Shown here: positions 1 through 6,315 of the stretch, in pieces
How positions within the stretch are numbered: position 1 is the first letter of the stretch
How the letters are laid out: each line of letters begins with the position of its first letter
DNA from: an uncultured Bacteroidales bacterium
Lineage (GTDB): Bacteria; Bacteroidota; Bacteroidia; Bacteroidales; Paludibacteraceae
Assembly: GCA_902799185.1 (NCBI GenBank)
Contig: CADBZO010000017.1
Coordinates: 1 to 64,000 of the forward strand
DNA length: 64,000 bases
Direction: 5' to 3'
The notes under the pieces: generated by a model
Told to the model about the DNA's origin: nothing
Database searches by the model: none
Seen by the model: the letters and a program-made list of their open reading frames with translations, nothing else
Translations under genes and position numbers: made by a program

Positions 1-272
1 CCTCTATGAAGAACGTCTATGTCCTCAAAGGCAACGCTTTCTTGGAGTACGTAGGAACCAACGCTTTGGCGGCTAACAAGGCATACATTCAACTGCCGGC
101 TGCAGGCCCGAACAACGCGCCTGCACGCATCCGCATGGTCATCAACGGCACGACTGCGGTGGAGAACGTAGAGGCTGAGGCTGTCAAGGCTGAGAAGTTC
201 ATCGAGAACGGTCAGGTCTTCATCCGCCGCGGTAATGAGGTATACAACCTCCAAGGTCAAATCGTTAAATAA
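1..272 (+). CDS. C-terminal end of exported protein with T9SS-like sorting tail (partial)
   Basis: The reading frame is open to the window edge, so only the last 90 codons or so are visible. The C-terminus has the pattern TAVENV, then KAEKFIENGQVFIRRG, then YNLQGQIVK. A close match (AVENV, KAEKFVSGGQILIRKNG, YNVIGQKI) ends the exported protein at 14504-16339. Such tails, with a conserved G, a beta-strand, Y-N-x-x-G-Q and a terminal K, are typical type A C-terminal signals of the Bacteroidota type IX secretion system. The protein is therefore probably exported across the outer membrane; its main domain lies outside the window. A strong AGGAGG at 276-281 follows for the next small gene. Confidence 0.6.
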   Translation, partial: SMKNVYVLKGNAFLEYVGTNALAANKAYIQLPAAGPNNAPARIRMVINGTTAVENVEAEAVKAEKFIENGQVFIRRGNEVYNLQGQIVK

Positions 273-289
273 TTTAGGAGGACACAACT

Positions 290-421
290 ATGACAAAGAA
301 AAATTATATTGCTCCTAATACGGAGATGATGAATTTCGGTTCTGCAGGCATTATGCAATCCCTCCAAATCATGACCGGTTCGGGAGCTGCTACAGTAGAT
401 AACGGAGATACGATTGACTGA
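290..421 (+). CDS. 43-residue peptide downstream of T9SS-tailed gene
   Basis: A small ORF of 43 codons starts at ATG 290, nine bases after a perfect AGGAGG, and ends with TGA at 419-421. It begins MTKKNYIAPNTEMM and continues FGSAGIMQSLQIMTGSG with an acidic end (VDNGDTID). Short Bacteroidales peptides that begin M-x-K-x-Y-I-A-P and have a hydrophobic middle and a Gly/Ser/Asp-rich end often sit alone or next to exported-protein genes; their function is unknown to me. The excellent ribosome site and the tight position (17 bases after the previous stop) argue that it is translated. It resembles a precursor-type peptide (basic start, hydrophobic middle, Gly-rich tail), but no maturation gene is nearby. 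Confidence 0.6.
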   Translation: MTKKNYIAPNTEMMNFGSAGIMQSLQIMTGSGAATVDNGDTID

Positions 422-425
422 CGTA

Positions 426-464
426 TATCGTGATACACGATAAAGAACCCCACGCAGAGGCGTG
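426..464 (+). other. Two hairpins just after the small peptide gene
   Basis: TATCGTG (426-432), ATA, CACGATA (436-442) forms a perfect 7-bp stem starting five bases after the stop codon. CACGC (451-455), AGAG, GCGTG (460-464) forms a second stem, followed by an A/T-rich run. They could protect the 3' end or act as weak terminators ahead of the stronger one at 493-525. Confidence 0.5.
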
Positions 465-492
465 AGGAATTTAGAAAAAGTTTTTTTGGTGG

Positions 493-525
493 GTGTCCTG
501 CGTTGTGAAACGCGGGACACTTTTT
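493..525 (+). terminator. Rho-independent terminator
   Basis: GTGTCCTGCG (493-502) pairs with CGCGGGACAC (511-520) with one G-T pair, loop of 8, followed by TTTTT. It ends the transcript of the T9SS-tailed gene and the small peptide gene. Confidence 0.85.
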
Positions 526-580
526 GTTATTCTTGCTCCCCTTTTCCCCTCCCCGCGTCTTTCCTTCCCGCGTCTTTTTC

Positions 581-612
581 GTTCTATTCGTCAAAAAAAT
601 GTAGTAATTTTG
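581..612 (+). promoter_or_regulatory. Bacteroidota-type promoter for the 48-codon ORF
   Basis: The -7 box TAATTTTG is at 605-612. The spacer contains GTCAAAAAAA as in other promoters of this window, but the -33 position has GTTC rather than TTTG. It lies 30 bases ahead of ATG 643. Confidence 0.5.
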
Positions 613-642
613 TCCCACTTTTTTAATAAATGTGTGACAGAA

Positions 643-789
643 ATGAAGGATAGCGCGCACTATTCCATCCTGCATGACAGCAAACAACTCTATGCAGCTA
701 AGTACTTGACTTACTTGCCAACTGAAGAGCAACTGCGCAACGAAATTGAGCGTCAGAAGCAGATCTTCTTGGAGCAGGAAAAGGATTAA
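643..789 (+). CDS. Short 48-residue protein, possibly a remnant of a larger gene
   Basis: The start was chosen as ATG 643, just downstream of the -7 box at 605-612; an in-frame extension upstream would run through the terminator. The product has KQLYAAKYLTYLPTEEQLRN followed by an acidic/basic helix (EIERQKQIFLEQEKD). L-P-T-E-E-x-L-R/x-E-x-E-R is reminiscent of the C-terminal end of PD-(D/E)XK nucleases of the DUF1016 type, so this may be a leftover fragment. It could also be a free-standing small protein. I do not recognise a definite function. Confidence 0.4.
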   Translation: MKDSAHYSILHDSKQLYAAKYLTYLPTEEQLRNEIERQKQIFLEQEKD

Positions 790-795
790 AAATAG

Positions 796-819
796 ATTTG
801 GTACACGCGCGTACCAAAT
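796..819. promoter_or_regulatory. Perfect inverted repeat ahead of the receptor promoter
   Basis: ATTTGGTAC (796-804), ACGCGC, GTACCAAAT (811-819) is a perfect 9-bp inverted repeat. It starts seven bases after the stop of the 48-codon ORF and 27 bases upstream of the -33 box of the receptor gene. A T-rich run (830-835) follows at some distance, so it may terminate the upstream transcript or be a repressor site for the receptor gene. Confidence 0.5.
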
Positions 820-845
820 TGGTATGACCTTTTTCTCCCCCAAAA

Positions 846-877
846 TTTGCATATTCCAAATATTTTTTGTAATTTTG
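846..877 (+). promoter_or_regulatory. Promoter of TonB-dependent receptor gene
   Basis: TTTG (846-849) and TAATTTTG (870-877) are separated by 20 bases. The start codon at 899 lies 21 bases after the -7 box, so the 5' leader is very short. No cobalamin riboswitch can fit between promoter and start. Confidence 0.85.
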
Positions 878-898
878 CAGCCGTTTTTACGCAAAAAC

Positions 899-3124
899 AT
901 GGAATACAAGAGTTATCAATCCTCATGTAGGATCCGTTTCCGTCGGTTCTGCCACAAGGCGTACGCCGCTTTCTGCTCCCTGCACCGCGAGGTGACTATC
1001 GGGCGTGTGGCGGGTTACATGACCGACCTGGAGATGCTCAAACACGGAAAGAGCCTCGCCGCGACGGCGCTGCTCCTGTTCTCCGGCATCGTCTCCGCCG
1101 AAACGGAAGAAGGCGTACCGCCGGACTCCACAGCCTTAACCACGCAGCAACTTAGTCTTCAGGAGGTGCTCGTGGTGGCTCAGAAAGCTGAAGTTCATTC
1201 GGAAGCCTACCGACTCATTACGCAGGTGTCGCGCGCCGAGATAGAGGCGCTGCCGATACAGACTGTGGCGGATATCTTGCAATATCTGCCGGGTGTGGAC
1301 GTGCGTACACGCGGGGCGAACGGCGCGCAGGCCGACATCAGCATGCGCGGCGGCACGTTCGACCAGGTGCTCGTCCTCCTTAACGGCGTAGCCCTCTCGG
1401 ACTTCCATACCGGCCATTATACGCTGAACATACCCGTTTCGGCGGAACTGATCGAGCGCGTCGAGGTGCTGCAAGGCACTTCCGCCAACCTCCACGGCGC
1501 TTTCTCCGGGGCGGTGAATATTGTCACGAGGAATGTACAAAGGGACAATGTACAAGGTACAAAGGGCGTGACGGTTAAACTGACGGGGGGCATGAACGGT
1601 CTCGTTAATCCCGAAGTGGCGGCTACCATTGCCATTCCTGATAAATCCTCCTCCCATGAGCGGGTGAAGAGCTCTGCTCGATCGGACTGCCGGTGGCCGT
1701 CCGTAGAACTCTCGGGAGGGGTTATTAACCTCTCTGCCGAATACAGCCGGGCGGAGGGCTATCTCGCTCCCCGGCCGACGGAGAAGGAGAAGACGGCCTG
1801 CAAGAACAGCGATTTTCAGTTCGCTAACCTCTATTTCCAGACCCGCTGGCGCGGGTTGGACGTGCAGGCGGGTGCGCAATGGAAAGACGCAGGGCTGGGC
1901 ATGGGCTACGGCTTCGGGTCCCAGGACCAGTTCGACGCCACGCGCACCGCTTTCGCCTCCGCCAAGTACGGCCACCGGTGGGGTGCCTGGCGGCTGGAGG
2001 CGCAGGCTGCCTACCGCGCCAACTACGACCGCTATGAGTGGCACCGCGGGCAGCGGCTCTACGGCAATTTTCATTTCGCCCAGACCGCCTCGGCAGCCCT
2101 CGCTGCCCATTACGCCTCGCGCATAGGTACCACCTCTTTCGGCGTGAGTGTGCGCAACGAGAACATGCACTCCACCAACCTGGGCGACACGATCAACCCG
2201 GACGGCCAGGTGCCCAACGTAGCGGATTTCCCCCTCTCGCAGGTGAGGGTGCTGGACCTCGTACGCGGCGGCAACCGTTTTCATACCAACTACTACGCCG
2301 AGCAGACCTTCTATTATGCCGGCCTGTCGGCATCCGTAGGACTCAACGGCACCTATAACACCCGCTTCGGTCACCACCTGGGCGGCGGTGCGAATATCGG
2401 CTATTCTTTCCGCAAAGGCGGCACGCTGTACGCCAACGCCAACCGCTCGCTGAGGATGCCTACCTTCACCGACCTCTATTACAACGCCGGCAACCAGCTG
2501 GGCAACCGAGACCTCAAACCCGAAGAGGCATGGCTCCTTTCCGTCGGGTACAAAGGAGAATTATCCTCCCTCCCTTGTGGGGAGGGACGGGGAGGGGTTT
2601 TCTCTTTGTCGGCCGACTGGTACTACCGCTGGGGCAGGAATATCATCGACTGGGTCTATGTGCCGGACGACGCCAAACGTCCGTACCACGCGCAGAACCA
2701 GCAGCAGGTCAACGCCACGGGCGTAGAGCTCTCCGTGGCATACCGGCTCAACGAATGGCTCCGGTGCCTCTCCGTCGATTATGCCTACACCTATCTGGAT
2801 CTGGACCTCAAAGAGGCCGGTTCGCGGTATCTCGACTATCTGAGCCACAAACTCGTCATCCGTCTGGAGCACGGGATATACAAAGGCTTCGGCGCCTCAT
2901 GGACGGTACGGTTCCAGAAGCGCGAGGGCCAGTATAACAATGCGGAAGGGGAGGTGCAGGACTATCAGCCTGTATGGCTGCTGGACGGTTCGCTCTTCTG
3001 GCAGAACCGGAACCTGCGTGTAGCAGCGGAGTGCACAAACATCACCCACACGCGTTATTACGATTACGGAGGAATACTCCAGCCCGGAGCCTGGGCCAGA
3101 GTAAGTATCAAAGCAATGCTGTAG
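899..3124 (+). CDS. TonB-dependent outer-membrane receptor, BtuB-like Bacteroidales type
   Basis: Beta-barrel receptor of about 741 residues that would import a scarce ligand across the outer membrane using TonB energy. The start at 899 fits the promoter. The N-terminal block (KAYAAFCSLHREVTIGRV, then a hydrophobic stretch ending VSAETEEG) is the odd extended signal region typical of Bacteroidales cobalamin-receptor-like proteins. It is followed by a plug domain (TVADILQYLPGVDVRTRGANG, DISMRGGTFDQVLVLLNGV, ERVEVLQGTSANLHGAFSGAVNIVT) and a C-terminal barrel ending in an aromatic-rich strand. Two foreign repeat-derived peptides sit in frame: NVQRDNVQGTKG (1533-1565) and SLPCGEGRGG (2564-2599). 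Cobalamin as ligand is inferred from the family; no B12 gene is adjacent. It converges on ftsW with a 10-base gap. Confidence 0.8.
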   Translation: MEYKSYQSSCRIRFRRFCHKAYAAFCSLHREVTIGRVAGYMTDLEMLKHGKSLAATALLLFSGIVSAETEEGVPPDSTALTTQQLSLQEVLVVAQKAEVHSEAYRLITQVSRAEIEALPIQTVADILQYLPGVDVRTRGANGAQADISMRGGTFDQVLVLLNGVALSDFHTGHYTLNIPVSAELIERVEVLQGTSANLHGAFSGAVNIVTRNVQRDNVQGTKGVTVKLTGGMNGLVNPEVAATIAIPDKSSSHERVKSSARSDCRWPSVELSGGVINLSAEYSRAEGYLAPRPTEKEKTACKNSDFQFANLYFQTRWRGLDVQAGAQWKDAGLGMGYGFGSQDQFDATRTAFASAKYGHRWGAWRLEAQAAYRANYDRYEWHRGQRLYGNFHFAQTASAALAAHYASRIGTTSFGVSVRNENMHSTNLGDTINPDGQVPNVADFPLSQVRVLDLVRGGNRFHTNYYAEQTFYYAGLSASVGLNGTYNTRFGHHLGGGANIGYSFRKGGTLYANANRSLRMPTFTDLYYNAGNQLGNRDLKPEEAWLLSVGYKGELSSLPCGEGRGGVFSLSADWYYRWGRNIIDWVYVPDDAKRPYHAQNQQQVNATGVELSVAYRLNEWLRCLSVDYAYTYLDLDLKEAGSRYLDYLSHKLVIRLEHGIYKGFGASWTVRFQKREGQYNNAEGEVQDYQPVWLLDGSLFWQNRNLRVAAECTNITHTRYYDYGGILQPGAWARVSIKAML
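1533..1565 (+). repeat. In-frame GTACAAAG-type repeat inside receptor gene
   Basis: The stretch reads ATGTACAAAGGGACAATG, then TACAAGGTACAAAGGG. It encodes NVQRDNVQGTKG. The same sequence occurs on the minus strand in murE (8909-8941), encoding DVQRDNVQCTK, and related GTACAATGTACA runs are found between genes (4481-4516, 27291-27308, 40259-40300). Confidence 0.8.
2564..2599 (+). repeat. C/G-rich palindromic repeat (family R1), in frame
   Basis: Core CCCTCCCTTGTGGGGAGGG followed by an ACGGGGAGGGGTTT tail. The core folds into a hairpin. It is read in frame as SSLPCGEGRGGVF within the barrel domain of the receptor. Confidence 0.9.
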
Positions 3125-3134
3125 GATTGCAGGA

Positions 3135-4370
3135 TTACTCCAAGGTCACGACAGGCGCCTCGTCTTGGCTCTGCTCTATCGTCTCATTCACCCGCTCGCG
3201 AAGTTCCATCTGCTCGCGGCTGACACCCATCATGATGCCGAAATAAATGGAGGTGATTAACACGGATGTACCGCCGCGGGAGATGAGCGGAAGTGGCTGA
3301 CCGGTAACAGGGCCAAGACCTACGGCGACCAGCATGGAGATGAGCGCCTGGCACGTGATCATCAGCGCCAGACCCATCGTCATCAGCATGGCCGGCATGT
3401 CCGAATAGCGGCTCGACACGTTGCAGGCGCGGAAGAGGATAGCCAGGTAGAGGAAAATCAGAAAAGCAGCGCCTACAATACCGCTTTCCTCCACGATGAT
3501 AGCAAAGATATAATCGGCAAAAGCCAGCGGCAGATAATCCCGCTCTTTGCTGTTGCCGGGCAGGACACCTACCGGCGACGTACCACCACGGGCGATGGCA
3601 ACCGAGGAATAGACCTCCTGGATGTTATCGTCCGTGAGTGTGTATTTGTCTGTGTCGTCGTCCGTGAAATGGCGGTCGATACGGCTGACCCACACCGTGG
3701 CGCGTTTGAACGGTCCGTCCATCTTCACGCCCGGACGCACAAAAGCGAACTCTACAACCATATACCCCAGTACCAATGCCACCGCGGCAATGCCGACCAC
3801 CGACATGGTGTATTTCCAAGGAATGCGCGCGAGGATCCACAGACAGAAGATAATCAGTCCGATAAGCACCGCCGTGGAGAGGTTGGACGCCATGACAGGC
3901 AGCATGACCACCGCCGCAATGACCAGCGTGCGGAAAAAATATTTCTTCTTGTCCTCCTCGGTGCGGATGCGCGCCAGTTGGTCCGCCGCCACGATGATCA
4001 GGCTCAACTTCGACAGCTCCGAGGGCTGGAAGGTAATACCCGCGATACGTATCCACCGCGCCGCGCCGTTGATAGTCACCACCAAGGGGTTGCCGGGAAT
4101 CATCGTCGAATAGACGAGCAGGGTACTGACCGCCAGCAGCACGTAGCCGCCGAAACGCACCCAGTAGGACGGGATATACTGGATACCGAACGCCGCAATG
4201 ACACCCATGACGATGAAAAACATCTGCTGTCCGATAGGTCCGAGTGCCGAGTGGTGCATATACACCAGCGTGCTGGACGCCGAGAACAGCGCGATGACGG
4301 CAACGACAATCAGGGCGATATACAACCCCCAGAACGTGCGGTCTATATTTTGCAGATTGAACCTTGACAT
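3135..4370 (-). CDS. ftsW: Peptidoglycan glycosyltransferase FtsW (SEDS family)
   Basis: Polytopic inner-membrane protein of 411 residues that polymerises lipid II at the division site with its partner FtsI, encoded in the same cluster. Multiple hydrophobic segments are visible, with the SEDS landmarks INGAARWIRIAGITFQPSELSK and the late GPVTGQPLPLISRGGTS motif. Start: ATG 4370 (MSRFNLQNIDRTFW); an earlier in-frame TTG would lie inside a simple repeat. It is the last gene of the dcw cluster here; murG, murC, ftsQ, ftsA and ftsZ do not follow, and the next gene converges from the other strand 10 bases away. An 83-bp dispersed repeat separates it from murD. Confidence 0.95.
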   Translation of the reverse strand: MSRFNLQNIDRTFWGLYIALIVVAVIALFSASSTLVYMHHSALGPIGQQMFFIVMGVIAAFGIQYIPSYWVRFGGYVLLAVSTLLVYSTMIPGNPLVVTINGAARWIRIAGITFQPSELSKLSLIIVAADQLARIRTEEDKKKYFFRTLVIAAVVMLPVMASNLSTAVLIGLIIFCLWILARIPWKYTMSVVGIAAVALVLGYMVVEFAFVRPGVKMDGPFKRATVWVSRIDRHFTDDDTDKYTLTDDNIQEVYSSVAIARGGTSPVGVLPGNSKERDYLPLAFADYIFAIIVEESGIVGAAFLIFLYLAILFRACNVSSRYSDMPAMLMTMGLALMITCQALISMLVAVGLGPVTGQPLPLISRGGTSVLITSIYFGIMMGVSREQMELRERVNETIEQSQDEAPVVTLE

Positions 4371-4376
4371 AATTCT

Positions 4377-4404
4377 CAACTCTCAATTCTCAATTCTCAA
4401 TTCT
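4377..4404. repeat. Simple CAATTCT repeat
   Basis: Tandem copies of the heptamer CTCAATT. The same array recurs at 9181-9205, 27263-27290 and 40738-40780, always at gene borders. Confidence 0.8.
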
Positions 4405-4487
4405 CAAATGGTTTACGGAGTTTGGTACAACGTTTTAAGATACGTACGGACTTTTCAGTTTGTACAAAAGTCCCTAGGACGCTTTGT
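4405..4487. repeat. 83-bp dispersed intergenic element, copy A
   Basis: It shares with copy B (40294-40377) the blocks GGAGTTTGGTACAACGTTTT (GGGG in B), AAGA, GTAC(G/A)GACTTTTC and GTTTGTACAAAAG, then (C/T)CC, TA and GGACGCTTTGT. Copy C is at 25531-25613. The ends carry ACAAA/TTTGT inverted bases and the interior can fold on itself through GGTACAA and TTTGTAC. It lies between ftsW and murD. Confidence 0.85.
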
Positions 4488-4511
4488 ACATTGTAAATTG
4501 TACATTGTACA

Positions 4512-5900
4512 TTATAAAGCTCTGACAGCGGCCATGAACTGCTCGCCACGGTCCTCGTAACTTTTGAACAGGTCGAAACTTGCGCAGCAGGGGCTCAGTA
4601 ATACCGTGTCGCCTTCATGCGCCGCCTCATAAGCCGCCTGCACTGCGTCGTGCAGGTTGTCCGTGTCAATAATTCGGAAACCCTCTCCCTTGTGGGGAGA
4701 GTTGGAGAGGGGTTCAAAATGCTCCCTTAGCTTCTCGTTATGCAGGCCCATGAAGACGAGCGTGTGGCATTTCTCTTTCACCAACTCGTCTATCTCGCTG
4801 TAGTCGTTGCCTTTGTCCTTGCCGCCGAGGATGAGCACCGTCGGGGTGGTCATCGCTTCCAGCGCGTACCAGCAGCTGTTGACATTCGTAGCCTTGCTGT
4901 CGTTGATCCACCTCACGCCGCGCACGGTCGCCACGTACTGCAACCGGTGCTCCACGCCTTGGAACGTCATGAGGCTCTTGCGGATAACCTCTTTCTTGAT
5001 ACCCACTACGTTCGCCGCAATGGTAGCCGCCATCGAATTCAGCACGTTATGCCGTCCTTTGAGCGCCAGTTCCTCTTCGCCTACCGGCAGCGGGTTAGGC
5101 TGCGTAAAACCGTAGGGATAGAGGGTGGCGCCGAGTTGCAGTTTCTTCATTTCCCGGTCGATGACGGGATCCTCCGCCCAATAGATAAAGGAATCCTCCT
5201 TCGTCTGGTTGCGCGTGATACGGAACTTGGCATCTACGTAGTTCTGGAACTTATAGTCGTACCGGTCCAGATGGTCCGGCGTGATATTGAGGAGGATAGC
5301 TATATCCGCCTTGAAATCGTACATGTTGTCCAGCTGGAAGGACGAGAGCTCAATCACGTAGTAGTCATGGTCCTCATGGGCCACCTGTAACGCCAGCGAG
5401 TTACCGATATTACCCGCCAGACCGACATTCAGACCTGCCTGCTTGAGGATATAGAAAATAAGCGAAGTGGTGGTAGTCTTGCCGTTCGAACCGGTGATGC
5501 AGATCATCTTCGCGTTCGTATAACGCGCTGCAAACTCAATCTCCGAGATGATTGATAACCCCTCTCCGGCTCTCCCCTCAAGGGAGAGGGAACGCTTGTA
5601 TTCGCGGATCTGTTCCAGAATAGGTGCGTTGAGCGGAATGCCGGGCGATTTAATATACTCGTCGGCATCTTTGATTTTGTCAAACGTGTGCTTGCCGTCC
5701 TCCCATTTCACACCGTTCTGGTCCAGCAGCGCGCGGTACGGCTCGCTGATAGTGCCGCAATCGCTAACGAACACGTCAAACCCTTTCTCTTTGGCGAGAA
5801 TAGCCGCTCCCGTGCCGCTCTCGCCTGCTCCCAACACTACGATGAAAACCCCTCTCCGGCTCTCCCCACAAGGGAGAGAGGACTGATTACTCTTGCTCAT
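4512..5900 (-). CDS. murD: UDP-N-acetylmuramoylalanine--D-glutamate ligase MurD
   Basis: Cytoplasmic ATP-dependent ligase adding D-Glu to UDP-MurNAc-Ala. Seen: N-terminal Rossmann start IVVLGAGESGTGAAILAKEKG, the ATP-binding loop ITGSNGKTTTT (residues 135-145), NITPDHLDRY, HRLQ and the C-terminal domain motif INDSKATN/LGGKDKGNDY. Start ATG 5900 overlaps the TGA of the DUF559 gene (ATGA), suggesting coupled translation. Three family R1 palindromes are embedded in frame: residues about 7-19 (SSLPCGESRRGVF), about 104-115 (LSLEGRAGEGLS) and about 396-406 (SNSPHKGEGF). A normal Bacteroidales MurD would start near IVVLGAGESG, so the first 18 residues are repeat-derived. Confidence 0.95.
   Translation of the reverse strand: MSKSNQSSLPCGESRRGVFIVVLGAGESGTGAAILAKEKGFDVFVSDCGTISEPYRALLDQNGVKWEDGKHTFDKIKDADEYIKSPGIPLNAPILEQIREYKRSLSLEGRAGEGLSIISEIEFAARYTNAKMICITGSNGKTTTTSLIFYILKQAGLNVGLAGNIGNSLALQVAHEDHDYYVIELSSFQLDNMYDFKADIAILLNITPDHLDRYDYKFQNYVDAKFRITRNQTKEDSFIYWAEDPVIDREMKKLQLGATLYPYGFTQPNPLPVGEEELALKGRHNVLNSMAATIAANVVGIKKEVIRKSLMTFQGVEHRLQYVATVRGVRWINDSKATNVNSCWYALEAMTTPTVLILGGKDKGNDYSEIDELVKEKCHTLVFMGLHNEKLREHFEPLSNSPHKGEGFRIIDTDNLHDAVQAAYEAAHEGDTVLLSPCCASFDLFKSYEDRGEQFMAAVRAL
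4681..4714 (+). repeat. Family R1 palindromic repeat in murD (C-terminal part)
   Basis: CCCTCTCCCTTGTGGGGAGA followed by GTTGGAGAGGGGTT. It is read on the minus strand as NSPHKGEG in MurD. Confidence 0.9.
5557..5590 (-). repeat. Family R1 palindromic repeat in murD (middle)
   Basis: On the minus strand CCCTCTCCCTTGAGGGGAGA then GCCGGAGAGGGGTT. Encodes SLEGRAGEGL in MurD between the N-terminal and ATP-binding domains. Confidence 0.9.
5847..5882 (-). repeat. Family R1 palindromic repeat, left end of DUF559 unit
   Basis: On the minus strand TCCTCTCTCCCTTGTGGGGA followed by GAGCCGGAGAGGGGTT; it codes for residues 7-18 of MurD. Confidence 0.9.
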
Positions 5901-6274
5901 ATTAAATGATTTTTTATGCATTCGACAGTTTGCTCTATTTGAGTATATATTTCTTCGTTAGTGAACCGTATTATGCGGTAACCTTCCGAGACTAATTTAT
6001 TCTCCCGGGTAATATCAAATTCTTGTTGCTCTCCATCAGCATGGTATTTGCCATCTACTTCTATAATAAGTTTTTGTTTCAGACAAACAAAATCAACAAT
6101 GTAGTCGTCAATAATTTGTTGCCTTCTGAAGCTGTAACCCAGTTGCCCATTTCGTATGTATTTCCATAATATAGCTTCTCCTTCTGTCGGATTCTTCCGC
6201 ATTCTGCGTGCATTCTCTTTAAATTGTTGGTAAGAAGCTGTCCTTGCTGTAATATATTGTTCGATTTCTGCCAT
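5897..6274 (-). CDS. DUF559 (Vsr-like) endonuclease-domain protein
   Basis: A 125-residue protein with the features of the DUF559 family, related to very-short-patch-repair endonucleases: N-terminal ARRMRKNPTEGEAILWKYIR, then LGYSFRRQQII, the core YIVDFVCLKQKLIIEVDGKYH (D, E-V-D) and the end GYRIIRFTNEEI. The D...ExD pattern is the expected PD-(D/E)XK-like active site. It is inserted between mraY and murD, flanked on each side by a family R1 palindrome in inverted orientation, and its TGA overlaps the murD ATG. DUF559 is not a normal dcw gene, so this is probably an acquired unit. Its biochemical target is unknown. Confidence 0.85.
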   Translation of the reverse strand: MAEIEQYITARTASYQQFKENARRMRKNPTEGEAILWKYIRNGQLGYSFRRQQIIDDYIVDFVCLKQKLIIEVDGKYHADGEQQEFDITRENKLVSEGYRIIRFTNEEIYTQIEQTVECIKNHLI

Positions 6275-6280
6275 CTTCTT

Positions 6281-6314
6281 TCCCTCCCCCTGTGGGGAGG
6301 GTTAGGGAGGGGTT
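6281..6314 (+). repeat. Family R1 palindromic repeat, right end of DUF559 unit
   Basis: TCCCTCCCCCTGTGGGGAGG followed by GTTAGGGAGGGGTT. It ends two bases before the mraY stop codon. Confidence 0.9.
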
Positions 6315-6315
6315 A

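Larger units (their letters stand above)
5847..6314. mobile_element. Candidate mobile unit: DUF559 gene between inverted R1 repeats
   Basis: The left end (5847-5882) starts AACCCCTCTCC and the right end (6281-6314) finishes GGGAGGGGTT, so two 34-36 bp R1 copies face outward as terminal inverted repeats around the DUF559 gene. The 468-bp unit sits exactly between mraY (stop at 6316) and murD, and its left end supplies the N-terminal codons of murD. No clear target duplication is seen. A short version of the same arrangement, with only 58 bp between the repeats, is at 11323-11448. Mobility is an inference. Confidence 0.6.

Noticed and set aside
257..909. Minus-strand ORFs of 87 and 201 codons
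   Set aside because: They cross the small peptide gene, a strong terminator and the receptor promoter, and have no coding character.
1136..2377. 413-codon minus-strand ORF opposite the receptor gene
   Set aside because: It is antisense to a clear TonB-dependent receptor and its product (His/Arg/Gly-rich) has no recognisable motif; it is a by-product of GC-rich codon use.
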